Assembly (NCBI GenBank): GCA_033439685.1 | Contig: JAUEDM010000004.1 | Coordinates: 2,914,001-2,978,000, forward strand | Reading direction: 5' to 3' | Source of the DNA: Apodospora peruviana | Lineage: Eukaryota; Ascomycota; Sordariomycetes; Sordariales; Lasiosphaeriaceae | Length of the DNA stretch: 64,000 nt | In this document: in pieces, positions 53,386-62,448 of the stretch | Layout: each line of letters begins with the position of its first letter | How positions within the stretch are numbered: the first letter of the stretch is position 1 | The notes under the pieces: model-generated | The model's database searches: none | Told to the model about the DNA's origin: nothing | The model's input: the letters and a program-made list of their open reading frames with translations, nothing else | Made by a program: the position numbers and the translations under genes

Positions 53386-55518
53386 ATGCCGAAACCCAAG
53401 TCCTCAAAGCGTGATGGCGCCCCCGCCGAGCACATCACCGACTCCCGCTTCTCCAGTTTCGAGACCGATCCCCGCTACCAACTTCCGTCCAAGAAGAACA
53501 CCAAGACAAAGCTCGACAAGCGATTTTCCCGCGTGCTCAAAGATGCCGAGTTCATCTCCACCGCAAAAGTCGACCGGTACGGCCGAAAGCTAAAGACAGA
53601 CACCAAGAAGAAAGCGCTGCAGCAGTTGTACGAGGACGAAGACGTGGACAGCGAAGCTGAAGTTGAGGTCGATGACGATGTCATTGTGCAACGCGAGCTA
53701 GAAGCAGCCTCAAAAAAATACGACCCAGCTCGTGGCGGCGGGTTTTCCTCATCCTCATCCGAGTCCGAGTCAGACGAGGAAGAGGGGGACCAAGAGGAGG
53801 AAGATGACGGTGTCGTGGAGACCAGGCCAGGAATTCGACTGCGCAAAGAGGAGGAGTCCGTGGCAACTGGCGAGGTCACGAACCGGATCGCGGTTGTCAA
53901 CATTGACTGGGACCACATCAAGTCGGTTGATCTACTGGCGCTATTCACGAGCTTCGTGCCTGCTGGAGGGCGCATCGAGAAAATATCCATCTACCCCAGC
54001 GAGTTCGGAAAGGAGAGGATGCAGAGAGAAGAACTGGAGGGACCGCCAAGGGAGATCTTCAAAAGCTCCAAGGAGGAGGGCAACTCTGACGACGACGAAT
54101 CCGACAGCGAGGACGAGGCAAGCGACGGGGACGAAGACTCGGATGAGGAGATTAAGAGGGAGCTGCTCGAAGAGGGGAATGACCAGGATTTTGACAACGA
54201 CAAGCTCCGGACATACCAACTCGACCGGTTACGCTACTACTATGCGGTAGTGGTGTGCTCCGACAAGAACACAGCGCACAAGATCTACGAAGCGACGGAT
54301 GGCAGCGAATATCTCTCGTCCTCAAACTTTCTCGACTTGCGCTTCATTCCCGACGACGTCACATTCGATGACGAACCAAGGGATGAGGCTGACAGCGTGC
54401 CGACCGGATACAAGCCAATCGAGTTCGTGACAGATGCCCTGCAGCACTCCAAGGTCAAGCTCACTTGGGATATGCATCCCGACGAGGTGTCAAGAAAGGA
54501 CACCATCAATCAAGCCTTCACAGGGAGCCGTGCGGATATTGCGGAGAACGACCTGCGTGCTTATCTTGCGAGCGGCAGTGAGGACGAGGACGAAGACGAG
54601 GACGATGACGAGCACGAGGTAAAGCCAGCTGCAGAGAACCAGGAGGAGGAAGCTCCACTGTCCAAGAAAGAGCTCGCCAGACGCAAGATGCGCGCCGCGC
54701 TCGGTCTGGCTGACGAGCCAGCCCCCAAGAGCTCCAAGTCGGCGCCTGTCGGCGACATGCAGATCACCTTCACTTCCGCGTTGTCTGAGAAGAAGTCGAA
54801 GAAGGACGAGACAGAAGAGACCACGCTCGAGAAGTACCAGCGCAAGGAGCGCGAGAGGAAAGAGAGGCGGAGAGCTGAACGACTTGCCAAGAGGGAGGGC
54901 CGAGATCCGGAGGCTGCTGTTACCGCTGATGCTGAAGTTGAGGAGGCGCCAGAAGCAACCGGCGAAGATCTTGGATTCGACGACCCCTTCTTCACCTCCG
55001 AGCCCGCCGCGCCTTCCAGGTCGACCCAACGGAAGGAGGAGCGACTCAAGAAGCGCGCCGCCAGGGAGGCGGAAGAAAAGGAGAAGGCCGCCGAGAAGGC
55101 ACAGCTGGAGCTGCTAATGGCAGACGATAACGAGGGCGGTGCCCATCTCGAGCATTTTGATATGAAGGAGATCATGCGGCAAGAGAAGCTGAAGAACAAG
55201 AAAAAGAAGAAGAAGGGCAAGAAGGAAGAAGAAGACCAGGGCGGTCTGCAGGAAGATTTCAAACTGGACACCGAGGACCCTCGTTTCAAGGCAGTGTTTG
55301 AGAGCCACGAGTTTGCTATTGATCCGTCGAATCCCAAGTTCAAGGCTACGCACGGCATGAAGAAGATTTTGGAGGAGGGGCGGAAGAAGCGCAAGGGGGG
55401 TCCTGAGGGGTCGCCTGATGGCAAGAGCGAGAAGAGTAGTAAAAAGGTGAAGGGGGAAGATGCGGATGATTTGGATGGGCTAATTAATGCTGTCAAGAAG
55501 AAGGCGGGCAGGAGGTGA
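53386..55518 (+). CDS. ESF1: Pre-rRNA-processing protein ESF1
   Basis: Intronless ORF of 710 residues, the normal size. The N-terminal ITDSRFSSFETDPRYQLPSKKNTKTKLDKRFSRVL is the ESF1 signature. The RNA-binding core TNRIAVVNIDWDHIKSVDLLALFTSFVP..GRIEKISIYPSEFGKERMQREELEGPP is followed, after an acidic insert, by RTYQLDRLRYYYAVVVCSDKNTAHKIYEATDGSEY. The protein also has long acidic stretches and a Lys-rich coiled region. The conserved end is DPRFKAVFESHEFAIDPSNPKFKATHGMKKILEEGRKKR (NUC153 domain). ESF1 acts in the nucleolus on early 18S rRNA processing and 40S assembly. Expect constitutive, growth-linked expression. Confidence 0.97.
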   Translation: MPKPKSSKRDGAPAEHITDSRFSSFETDPRYQLPSKKNTKTKLDKRFSRVLKDAEFISTAKVDRYGRKLKTDTKKKALQQLYEDEDVDSEAEVEVDDDVIVQRELEAASKKYDPARGGGFSSSSSESESDEEEGDQEEEDDGVVETRPGIRLRKEEESVATGEVTNRIAVVNIDWDHIKSVDLLALFTSFVPAGGRIEKISIYPSEFGKERMQREELEGPPREIFKSSKEEGNSDDDESDSEDEASDGDEDSDEEIKRELLEEGNDQDFDNDKLRTYQLDRLRYYYAVVVCSDKNTAHKIYEATDGSEYLSSSNFLDLRFIPDDVTFDDEPRDEADSVPTGYKPIEFVTDALQHSKVKLTWDMHPDEVSRKDTINQAFTGSRADIAENDLRAYLASGSEDEDEDEDDDEHEVKPAAENQEEEAPLSKKELARRKMRAALGLADEPAPKSSKSAPVGDMQITFTSALSEKKSKKDETEETTLEKYQRKERERKERRRAERLAKREGRDPEAAVTADAEVEEAPEATGEDLGFDDPFFTSEPAAPSRSTQRKEERLKKRAAREAEEKEKAAEKAQLELLMADDNEGGAHLEHFDMKEIMRQEKLKNKKKKKKGKKEEEDQGGLQEDFKLDTEDPRFKAVFESHEFAIDPSNPKFKATHGMKKILEEGRKKRKGGPEGSPDGKSEKSSKKVKGEDADDLDGLINAVKKKAGRR

Positions 55519-55959
55519 TTATCAGACATCAACGTAGAGAGATCACACTTCACTGTACAAATTCCAGTCAAATAACCCACTGCTGGTCATTGCGAGGTCC
55601 ATGCTTTTGGTCACGACCAGCTGCTCTACTCGACATGGCCATAGACGCTGCTGTCTGACCAGAAGTATGCCGAACACTGGCTTAACATTTCTGACTCCTG
55701 CAATGTCACTGTTTGTCTACTAAGTGGTAGCTGGCTTGTCTAATTGGGTGGGGGGGGGGGGGGGGGGGGGGCATAAACCACAACTATTATGCTCATCCAG
55801 GAACCAATGTTGTCGAGTAGTTTACTAGGGCACGCGACATGTTGTCACCAGTTTCAGTAGATATGCTACCAAAGTCTTCTATGTCACTCTATCCTACCAT
55901 CTATATGCACGAAAATGACAGTCAATATCACAAATCAGAGACTACAGATCCAAAACCAC
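55519..55959. other. Convergent 3' intergenic gap with G22 run
   Basis: Between ESF1 and the hydrolase gene. No ORF. Confidence 0.45.
55750..55771. repeat. G22 homopolymer
   Basis: Twenty-two consecutive G on the + strand, preceded by GGGT, in a convergent intergenic gap. Confidence 0.95.
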
Positions 55960-57186
55960 TTACTTTCTTTCAAACACCTTACCCATCCAATCAAAGATAT
56001 GCCGATTAGCCACCGATAGCGCTCCCACGTGGCAATGAGCACTCGCGCCGTCATCTTCTGTCAAAGTGACCAGTGTGGCCCGATCACCCAGAGCCTCCTT
56101 CACCAAGGGGGGCTGACCTCGGAAAAACTCGTCCTTGACGGCTTCGCCAACCCAAACCGGACACTGGACACGATCGGCAACGCCCCCGCCCAGTGTCATA
56201 GCCTTCACCTTCTCCATCAACTCGGCGGGATTATGAACATTGAAGCTCCACAGACCCTGCGTGATCGCCCACCTGAACGGCGTCGGCGTCTCGGGCTTAT
56301 CCAACGAGCTCATGGCCGCCTCCTTGAATCCGGCTGCATCGCCCGTGTCATACAAGGACCGCAAGTTGGGCGCAAGCATGCTGCGGAAAGCTGCGAAGAC
56401 GTCGTAAACCCCGTCCACGGCGGCGGTGCAGGCGATACGCGGCTCGAACGCAGCGGCGCGGACGGAGAGGTATCCGCCCATCGACCACCCAATCAGCGCG
56501 ATGCGCTTGGCGTCGACCGAGGGTTGTTGGACGAGATAGTCAACGACGGGCGTCACGACTTTCTCCCAGTCGTGGATGAAGCCAGCCTCTTGCTCGCGCC
56601 GGGGGAGAGGCTGACCCGGCCCTTCGTAGGTGATGACGTTGTAGCCGCGCTCGAGTGCGGCGATGCCGAAGGCGTGGTAGACTTCTTCTTGCGCGCCGTC
56701 GAAGCCGCTGCCGACGATTATGGTGGGCTTGGGGTTTCCGGTGGTGCCCGGGGTTTCGGTGCGGTAGAAGATGGCGTTGACGTCGAAGCCGTCGGCCTTG
56801 ATGACGAGCCGCTCGCCCGGGACAGGGAGCAGGGCGATGGCCTTGTCGAAGGCGACGGTCTGCTGCGACCAGAGGGTCATGAGGCGAGGATCGTTTGGGT
56901 GCCCGTGCAGGAAGAAGTCGGCGTTGCGGAAGTAGGTCGCCGCGCGGAAGTATGCGTCGCGGGCAGAGATGGGGTTCTTGGAGCTGTCAAGAAGGTCGGC
57001 TTGAGCCTTGACATGAAGTGCGAGGTCGTTGAAGGCGTTGTAGTAGCTCTCGAAGTCACCTGGCTTGATGTCGCCTGCCACCTGGAGGACCTCGGAGACC
57101 TCAGCTCCGCCGTATCGGGCCATGGAGAGGGCACGGAGGATCTCATAATTGAAAGAAGGGTCAGCGTGAAGGTGGAAGGGTGCCAT
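55960..57186 (-). CDS. Ayg1/DUF1100-type alpha/beta hydrolase
   Basis: Intronless ORF of 408 residues. A helical N-terminal cap (FNYEILRALSMARYGGAEVSEVLQVAGDIKPGDFESYY) precedes the hydrolase fold, as in the Ayg1 (melanin polyketide-shortening) and pseudooxynicotine-hydrolase group. IIVGSGFDGAQEEVYHAFG holds the oxyanion glycine; the nucleophile is Ser235 in GWSMGG; the acid is in WVGEAVKDEFF; the His is in ASAHCHVGAL close to the C-terminus. No signal peptide, so intracellular. The group cleaves C-C or C-O bonds of polyketides and related compounds, but no polyketide synthase is nearby, so the substrate is unknown. Confidence 0.85.
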   Translation of the reverse strand: MAPFHLHADPSFNYEILRALSMARYGGAEVSEVLQVAGDIKPGDFESYYNAFNDLALHVKAQADLLDSSKNPISARDAYFRAATYFRNADFFLHGHPNDPRLMTLWSQQTVAFDKAIALLPVPGERLVIKADGFDVNAIFYRTETPGTTGNPKPTIIVGSGFDGAQEEVYHAFGIAALERGYNVITYEGPGQPLPRREQEAGFIHDWEKVVTPVVDYLVQQPSVDAKRIALIGWSMGGYLSVRAAAFEPRIACTAAVDGVYDVFAAFRSMLAPNLRSLYDTGDAAGFKEAAMSSLDKPETPTPFRWAITQGLWSFNVHNPAELMEKVKAMTLGGGVADRVQCPVWVGEAVKDEFFRGQPPLVKEALGDRATLVTLTEDDGASAHCHVGALSVANRHIFDWMGKVFERK

Positions 57187-59185
57187 TGTTGCAGGAGGTT
57201 GTGTGAAGCAAAAGTTGGTTAAAGTGTTGTTTTCTGTTGTTGCTACTGAGCTGATGAACTTTGAAGCTGCATGCTGTGATGGTTAAGCGTTCAGTCCACC
57301 TTGGGGCGACGCGCTGAAATAAATACTGGAAGCAGGGCTCATGATGGAGAGAATATCACGAAGCTCTCGGCTTATTGCCGTCATGAGAAGCTTCATCTCT
57401 GCCGTAACCAGAAGTATGTTCTCGCGATTTGATCGCGACAAACAGAAGGGCCCGGCGATAATGCGCCCTTGCCGCGCCTGCGAGAGAAGTATTTGCGCTC
57501 AGTAAGCACTGTACTTTTTACGTCATGTTGCAGCGACCCGAACGAATCAAATAGCGAGGCACAAACACCATCGCTGTGCTCGCGATTGCGATGAGAGCGA
57601 GCTAAAGCAAAAATTAGGACACGATAAAACTTGCCGAGAATGCTAGAGAGTAGCCCGGGACTCACGGACTGCCGAGATTTTGTGGCATGAACGGGATCGC
57701 GAGCTTTCCACTATCTATGGCCGTATGTGGTTGTCCAAGATCGAAATCAGGTCTACATGGCGGGTAGGAGGAGCAAAAGCGGAGTTGAGCTTGTCATGGA
57801 ATAATCGGCAGCCAGCCAACCGAACCAGCAGATGGATTTGGTATATCACCGCGGGAAGTGTGCCTAGTCGGGCAGTGGTCTGTGATAATATAAGGAGTGC
57901 TTCTTCCTCTTTATCCTCGTTCAAGATCTCGAGCCAAAGGAGACGTCGACAGCAATCGTTGGGAACATCAACGGTGAATCATGCCGTGAAGCCTGGAGTG
58001 ATAAAGGTAGCGATGCGAGACAGCTTGTAATCCACCCAATCCCGTCACATCACAATGGATGGCAGGAGGGCTTCTTCTCTGTAACACTACCAAATGGCAG
58101 CGATAACAGTGAAAAAGAGGGTGAAGACATCAAAAATTAAGGCGCCGACGGCCCCGAAGGACAATCAATAACAGCTAGCTCCACGATGTGCAATGCAGGC
58201 TAACCGCTGTGCTGCAGAGGACTCTTGAGCTCCCCGCAGCCCGCCTAGGTAAGTATGAAGAAGAGAAAAGAAGGAGAACAGGAATTTGGGGAGGGGGGAA
58301 CGTTCTTAAATAGACGATACGAGTGGTCTGTGCACAAACAAATTTTTGGGATCCATCGCCTTCTTGTCTGGTGGATCGTGGGCTGGGCAGAAAAGGGGTG
58401 GAGCTAAAGTGGACAAGGCAGGGCTCCGGGTATGAAGGTCCTCCGTGCCAGCTGTAACGGTTTGTCAAACCCTAGAGCCACACAACATCTCGGAAGTACT
58501 CCATTAACCTAAACATAACCTCTAACCCCTACCCTATTACCTAACCTAACTGAACCCTAAAATAGACTAACTATTACATTTTTAAACACTTATATTAAAA
58601 CTATCTGTAATGTAATTTTTTGCTTTTAGCTTGTATTTATATTTCAAAGGTAACTTTTTGAATTGATAAATGTGGTGTAGTTGTGTATGTATTTGAAAGT
58701 GTAGTACTTTGAAGATTGAAGGTCGATAAGGTGGGGCGTTTTTGAGGTACTTCCAGGTGCAGCCACGCACGAACCTCGACTGGGGACCTCGATAATAGGG
58801 GCGAACCTGGAGGTTAAGGTAGGTCTGGAGTGTGACGAGCCAGTGCATTGACCCAAACCATTACATCAAACCCCCCTCAATTGCAAAAGGATGCCAGAAT
58901 ACCAAAGATGTCAGTCAGCCTTTGGAATTCTAATGGGTTATATACCGTTGACGGTCGCAATCAATTCAATCAAGGCTCAATCGTACCGACCGTCACATGG
59001 AATCTCTGGACTGAAGATGACTTCAGGGATGGGTAAGGTAAGGTGTTGGGCATCGAACAGGTACCTTTACTTGTAGATGGAATAGTGCAAAGTATGTTTA
59101 GTTCAACATTAGAGCTAATTAACTCAGTTACCACATACTACACTACCTCATCCTCTCATTTTACCATTCAGTGTTGATATCAAAT
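57187..59185. other. Intergenic region with AT-rich island
   Basis: About 2 kb with no supported gene. Position 58500-58740 is sharply AT-rich and opens with degenerate CCTAAC-type repeats. Confidence 0.5.
58500..58740. other. AT-rich island with degenerate telomere-like repeats
   Basis: Starts with about 60 bases of irregular CCTAAC/CCCTAA-like units (58505-58560), then about 170 bases of strongly AT-rich sequence, ending abruptly near 58735 in GC-balanced DNA. No ORF or transposon signature. Confidence 0.55.
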
Positions 59186-60337
59186 TCACACTTTCGTATG
59201 TATCTCTAACCTGGCACCTTGCAAACCCTCGCAACCACCATCCGTATTAGCCGCACACAAGCCACCACCACCACCATTATCACCACTGGTACTTGCGCTA
59301 GAGAAAAACTCAAGCGCCGTCCCACCGACATTTCCTACAAACAGTCCAACTCCAAAGATGGCCAGCACAACGGAAACAAAAATCAAAAGCCCCACGATAG
59401 TCGACAGCATGATGCTCGCTGGTGCGCGGACCGCTCTCCACGAGCGTTCGAGAAAAGAGATTGTCTTTGGGCCGAACCTCTTTGTTATCTTATAGGAAAG
59501 GCTGAGCTCGCTTGATCGCATGGCGGCAAAGGTCTTGGATAACAGCAGCGATAAATTTGGATGGTAGTTGTAGTTTGGGCTGCGTGACTTTCCTGGAAGG
59601 TAACAGTCTAGTCCCTTCTCGATATCATGATGTTGGCTATGGGGTAGATGCTGAAATCTGTGTTCTTGTTCCATGAATCTGTTGGTCAGGAGCAGGGTTA
59701 GTGCTCGCGACGGAGGAGGAGGCGCCTGTCGTGACTTCAACGGTTGCATGGCTGGTGAAGCGGAATAGTAAGGAGGCGGCGGTCCAGAAATCAGGTCACC
59801 CGGTTGTGTCCAGCTGTCGTCAGAATGAGAATAGAACGTATAGATGTCATCAAGGTCGTGAAAGATTGTCGTGTCTGATAGTGGCGGCTCCGAATCATCG
59901 CAATCATTGTTGTCCGCCGGTGACTCGGTCACGGTCTCGATCATCATCGCAGGGGGAAAATCATTCAGGTTGATTTCCTCGAACTCGTCCAGATTCGGAA
60001 TGACACTGTCCATTCGGTTGGTAGCGAGGCCTGGACGCCCAATGGAGGTGTGATCGCGGTCACCTTTGCGCAGCCCTTGGGCACGGGCGGCAGTTGTGAT
60101 GATAGTGGTTTCGAAATAATAGGGGATGAAATCATATGGTGGGGGAAAAACGCCTTTTTGGATGGTTTGTTTCTGGTTCTCGCTGCTCGTGTTATGTGAA
60201 CCCTGATGTTGAGTTGGCTGGGTTGTCTCTTGTTGTGGGTGGTCGTCCAGGTAAGGTGTGGATGGGGGGACTTGGAGAGGAGGGAGAGAGGTGTAGGTTT
60301 TACGGCTAGTCTGCGCTGTTGATGCGAGGGCAAGCAT
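59186..60337 (-). CDS. Hypothetical single-pass membrane protein
   Basis: Single-exon ORF of 383 residues from the first ATG (MLALASTAQTSRKT). The first 290 residues are polar and low in structure, with Pro-rich pieces (VPPSTPYLDDHPQ, GPPPPYYSASPAM) and acidic segments (LDEFEEINLNDFP). A basic region (LLLSKTFAAMRSSELSLSYKITKRFGPKTISFLERSWRAV) leads into one strong membrane helix (IMLSTIVGLLIFVSVVLAIFGVGLFVG). A short Gly/Ser/Cys-containing end follows (SGDNGGGGGLCAANTDGGCEGL). The inferred topology is a cytosolic N-terminal region and a short lumenal or extracellular tail. PPPY-like motifs could bind WW domains. No family recognised. Confidence 0.6.
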   Translation of the reverse strand: MLALASTAQTSRKTYTSLPPLQVPPSTPYLDDHPQQETTQPTQHQGSHNTSSENQKQTIQKGVFPPPYDFIPYYFETTIITTAARAQGLRKGDRDHTSIGRPGLATNRMDSVIPNLDEFEEINLNDFPPAMMIETVTESPADNNDCDDSEPPLSDTTIFHDLDDIYTFYSHSDDSWTQPGDLISGPPPPYYSASPAMQPLKSRQAPPPPSRALTLLLTNRFMEQEHRFQHLPHSQHHDIEKGLDCYLPGKSRSPNYNYHPNLSLLLSKTFAAMRSSELSLSYKITKRFGPKTISFLERSWRAVRAPASIMLSTIVGLLIFVSVVLAIFGVGLFVGNVGGTALEFFSSASTSGDNGGGGGLCAANTDGGCEGLQGARLEIHTKV

Positions 60338-61757
60338 TTTGTATTCTTGGAAAATCTCGTGGTGCACAGAATTGAGCACTTCTGTAAGTTCAATGTCTAA
60401 GTAGGTAGCGGTCCGATCGTGATTATATCAGGATGTCATTAATTGTGAGTTGAGTCTCCCGTCTCTTCAACATCGTAATGCATAACCTGATTATATATCT
60501 CCATCCCAAGATATCCCAAAGCATGATAAGGCTCTGGGAGGCACCCAAATATACCAACCAGCGGCCCATTGGCTCGAATGAGGCTTTTCGGCCCATCTCG
60601 ACGGCATGGAATGGCTTGGCCGTGGCACTGGTCCCGGCCGCGTGGATCATTCATGCCCCATTTCGAAAGGCTAATCTCATTTCATGTATCCACCAAAACT
60701 CTAATGATCCCGTAGCGGATGGGATGGATCGGCGGGCAGTGATCGGTCACGGCCCGGGTCCAACGGGTAAGTCCCCGAATCACTGGAATGGGAGCGAAAC
60801 GGACTGGATACCAGTGATGGTTTATAAAACGCAGTCAACCTGCGCCACCCATGAGGGCGATGAGGAATTGGAGGATTTAACCATTAGCCGTCCCAGCAAT
60901 GCCGCGCCAATTTTTTAGAGCCGCTTTCTAAGTATGTGGCTTTGGCTAATAAGTTGGTCATCGATCATGCCTTTCTTGTCAAATTAGCTTTGAGTACTTA
61001 GCTTACTTATTTAGACAAGTTCTGGCGACCCCGTTGCTTCAGTTTCATCTTCTCTCGACGGATCGACCATTGAGTTTGCTTGTCAGCGTGTTCTAGTCCA
61101 CAGCAAACCCGACGAAGGGGTTTGTCTATACAAACTTGAAAACATGAAGACACAGGTCCATGACCGTATACACCATTTCACGGCAAATAGTAGCCATCAA
61201 GGACTTTACAGGGGTTCTAGCTCGTATCTTTTCAAGGCGCCTGGTAGCTATCTTGGAAATACTCATCTAAGCAGCAATATTCCGTATGAAGACTGTGTCA
61301 GACCCTAGCAGCCGGTTGTAAAAGATATCACTGACAAGAATCTTACAGAGTTTTGTAAAGTACTCGATGGCTACTATTTACCGTGTAATTGCTATTAACT
61401 GAATTTCTGATAACCCTAGGTACTTGTCTCATCACTTCTCCAGCAGAGGAGACAATACTTTCTTTATCTCATTTTGATTTCTGTGTTGGTATCTCAACCG
61501 AGCACTAATCAGCAGCCTATGTTTTGCCAAAATACTCCAAAGCCATGTCGAGTCCAACTTGAAAGATACTAGTAAAGAAAAGGATATCCATGAGCCCGAC
61601 GCCTTTCACCCAAGCCAACAGGAACACCGAAATTTTTGTGATCGCCTTTTCCCGCAAGCCGTACCCAGTTCAGGCTTCTCGAGACACTAATTGATAATAC
61701 ATAGGATTTGAAAAACATTATTCGTACGACAACCACTCATCTCAGACAATGATTCCC
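60338..61757. other. Intergenic, no gene seen
   Basis: About 1.4 kb; one 146-codon plus ORF (60478-60918) without protein-like features. Confidence 0.45.
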
Positions 61758-62448
61758 TTAAATAAGCGCAAGCGCAGCGGCACCAACAGCAGCCATGCCG
61801 ACGAAAGAGACGCCCAGCGCGCCGGCACCGTTCGTGCCGCTCGGCGCCGGCGCTCCGTTGGTAGGGCTGCTCGACGGGCTGCTGCCGCCATCAGTGGTGG
61901 ACGGGGTGGCCTGCAGCGCCTCAAACACACCGCCGTAGGGGCCGCCCTCGGGGGACCCGGCCGAGTCGCTGCCGTTGGCCGCTTTTGCATAAGGCTCCAG
62001 GGTCAGCTCGACGCCGGCGTTGACGACGCCAAACATGCCCTTCTTGCAGTGGGTGCCCGTGTTCTGCGAGCAGTAGAACACGATGGGCTGGGTGTCGTTG
62101 ATGGTGACTCTAAATACTTGGGACTGTTTTGAACAGGTGTTAGTAGGCTGCACTCATGACACGGGAAGAAGAAAAGCTTACGTTGGGAGCGCCAGCCTCG
62201 GTTGGAACAAAGCCGGACCAGAAACCGCCTTCCTCCTTGGGCTTGGGCTGGCAGGCCGTTTTCCACGAGCCTTGGACTACGCTGTGGTTCTTGGCCCAGA
62301 AGCGGAACTCGAGTATGTCGCCCTTCTCGGCGGCAATGCTGTTGGGGGTCATTGTGAGGTTCGTCTTGCCGACCGAGATGGGAATGATCTTGGCGGTGGC
62401 CTGGGCAACCAGGCCGGCGGCGAGCAGGAGGCTGCTTAGGGGAGACAT
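61758..62448 (-). CDS. GPI-anchored extracellular cupredoxin
   Basis: Exons 62448-62182 and 62123-61758 give 210 residues. A signal peptide (about 1-19, LLLAAGLVAQATA) is followed by one cupredoxin domain: ISVGKTNLTMTPNSIAAEKGDILEFRFWAKNHSVVQGSW, then VFRVTINDTQPIVFYCSQNTGTHCKKGMFGVVN. The type-1 copper ligands His, Cys, His and Met are all present. The C-terminus has a Ser/Thr/Pro/Gly-rich spacer and ends in a hydrophobic tail (ALGVSFVGMAAVGAAALALI) preceded by small residues, as for a GPI anchor. It is a single-domain relative of the double-cupredoxin fusion at 23895-25981. Probably a cell-surface copper protein; physiological role unknown. Confidence 0.88.

Noticed and set aside
54561..55580. 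339-codon minus-strand ORF, Ser/Phe-rich
   Set aside because: Antisense of the Lys/Glu-rich coding region of ESF1; low-complexity translation is a by-product.
56029..57222. 397-codon plus-strand ORF
   Set aside because: Antisense shadow of the alpha/beta hydrolase gene, whose minus-strand frame has clear catalytic motifs.
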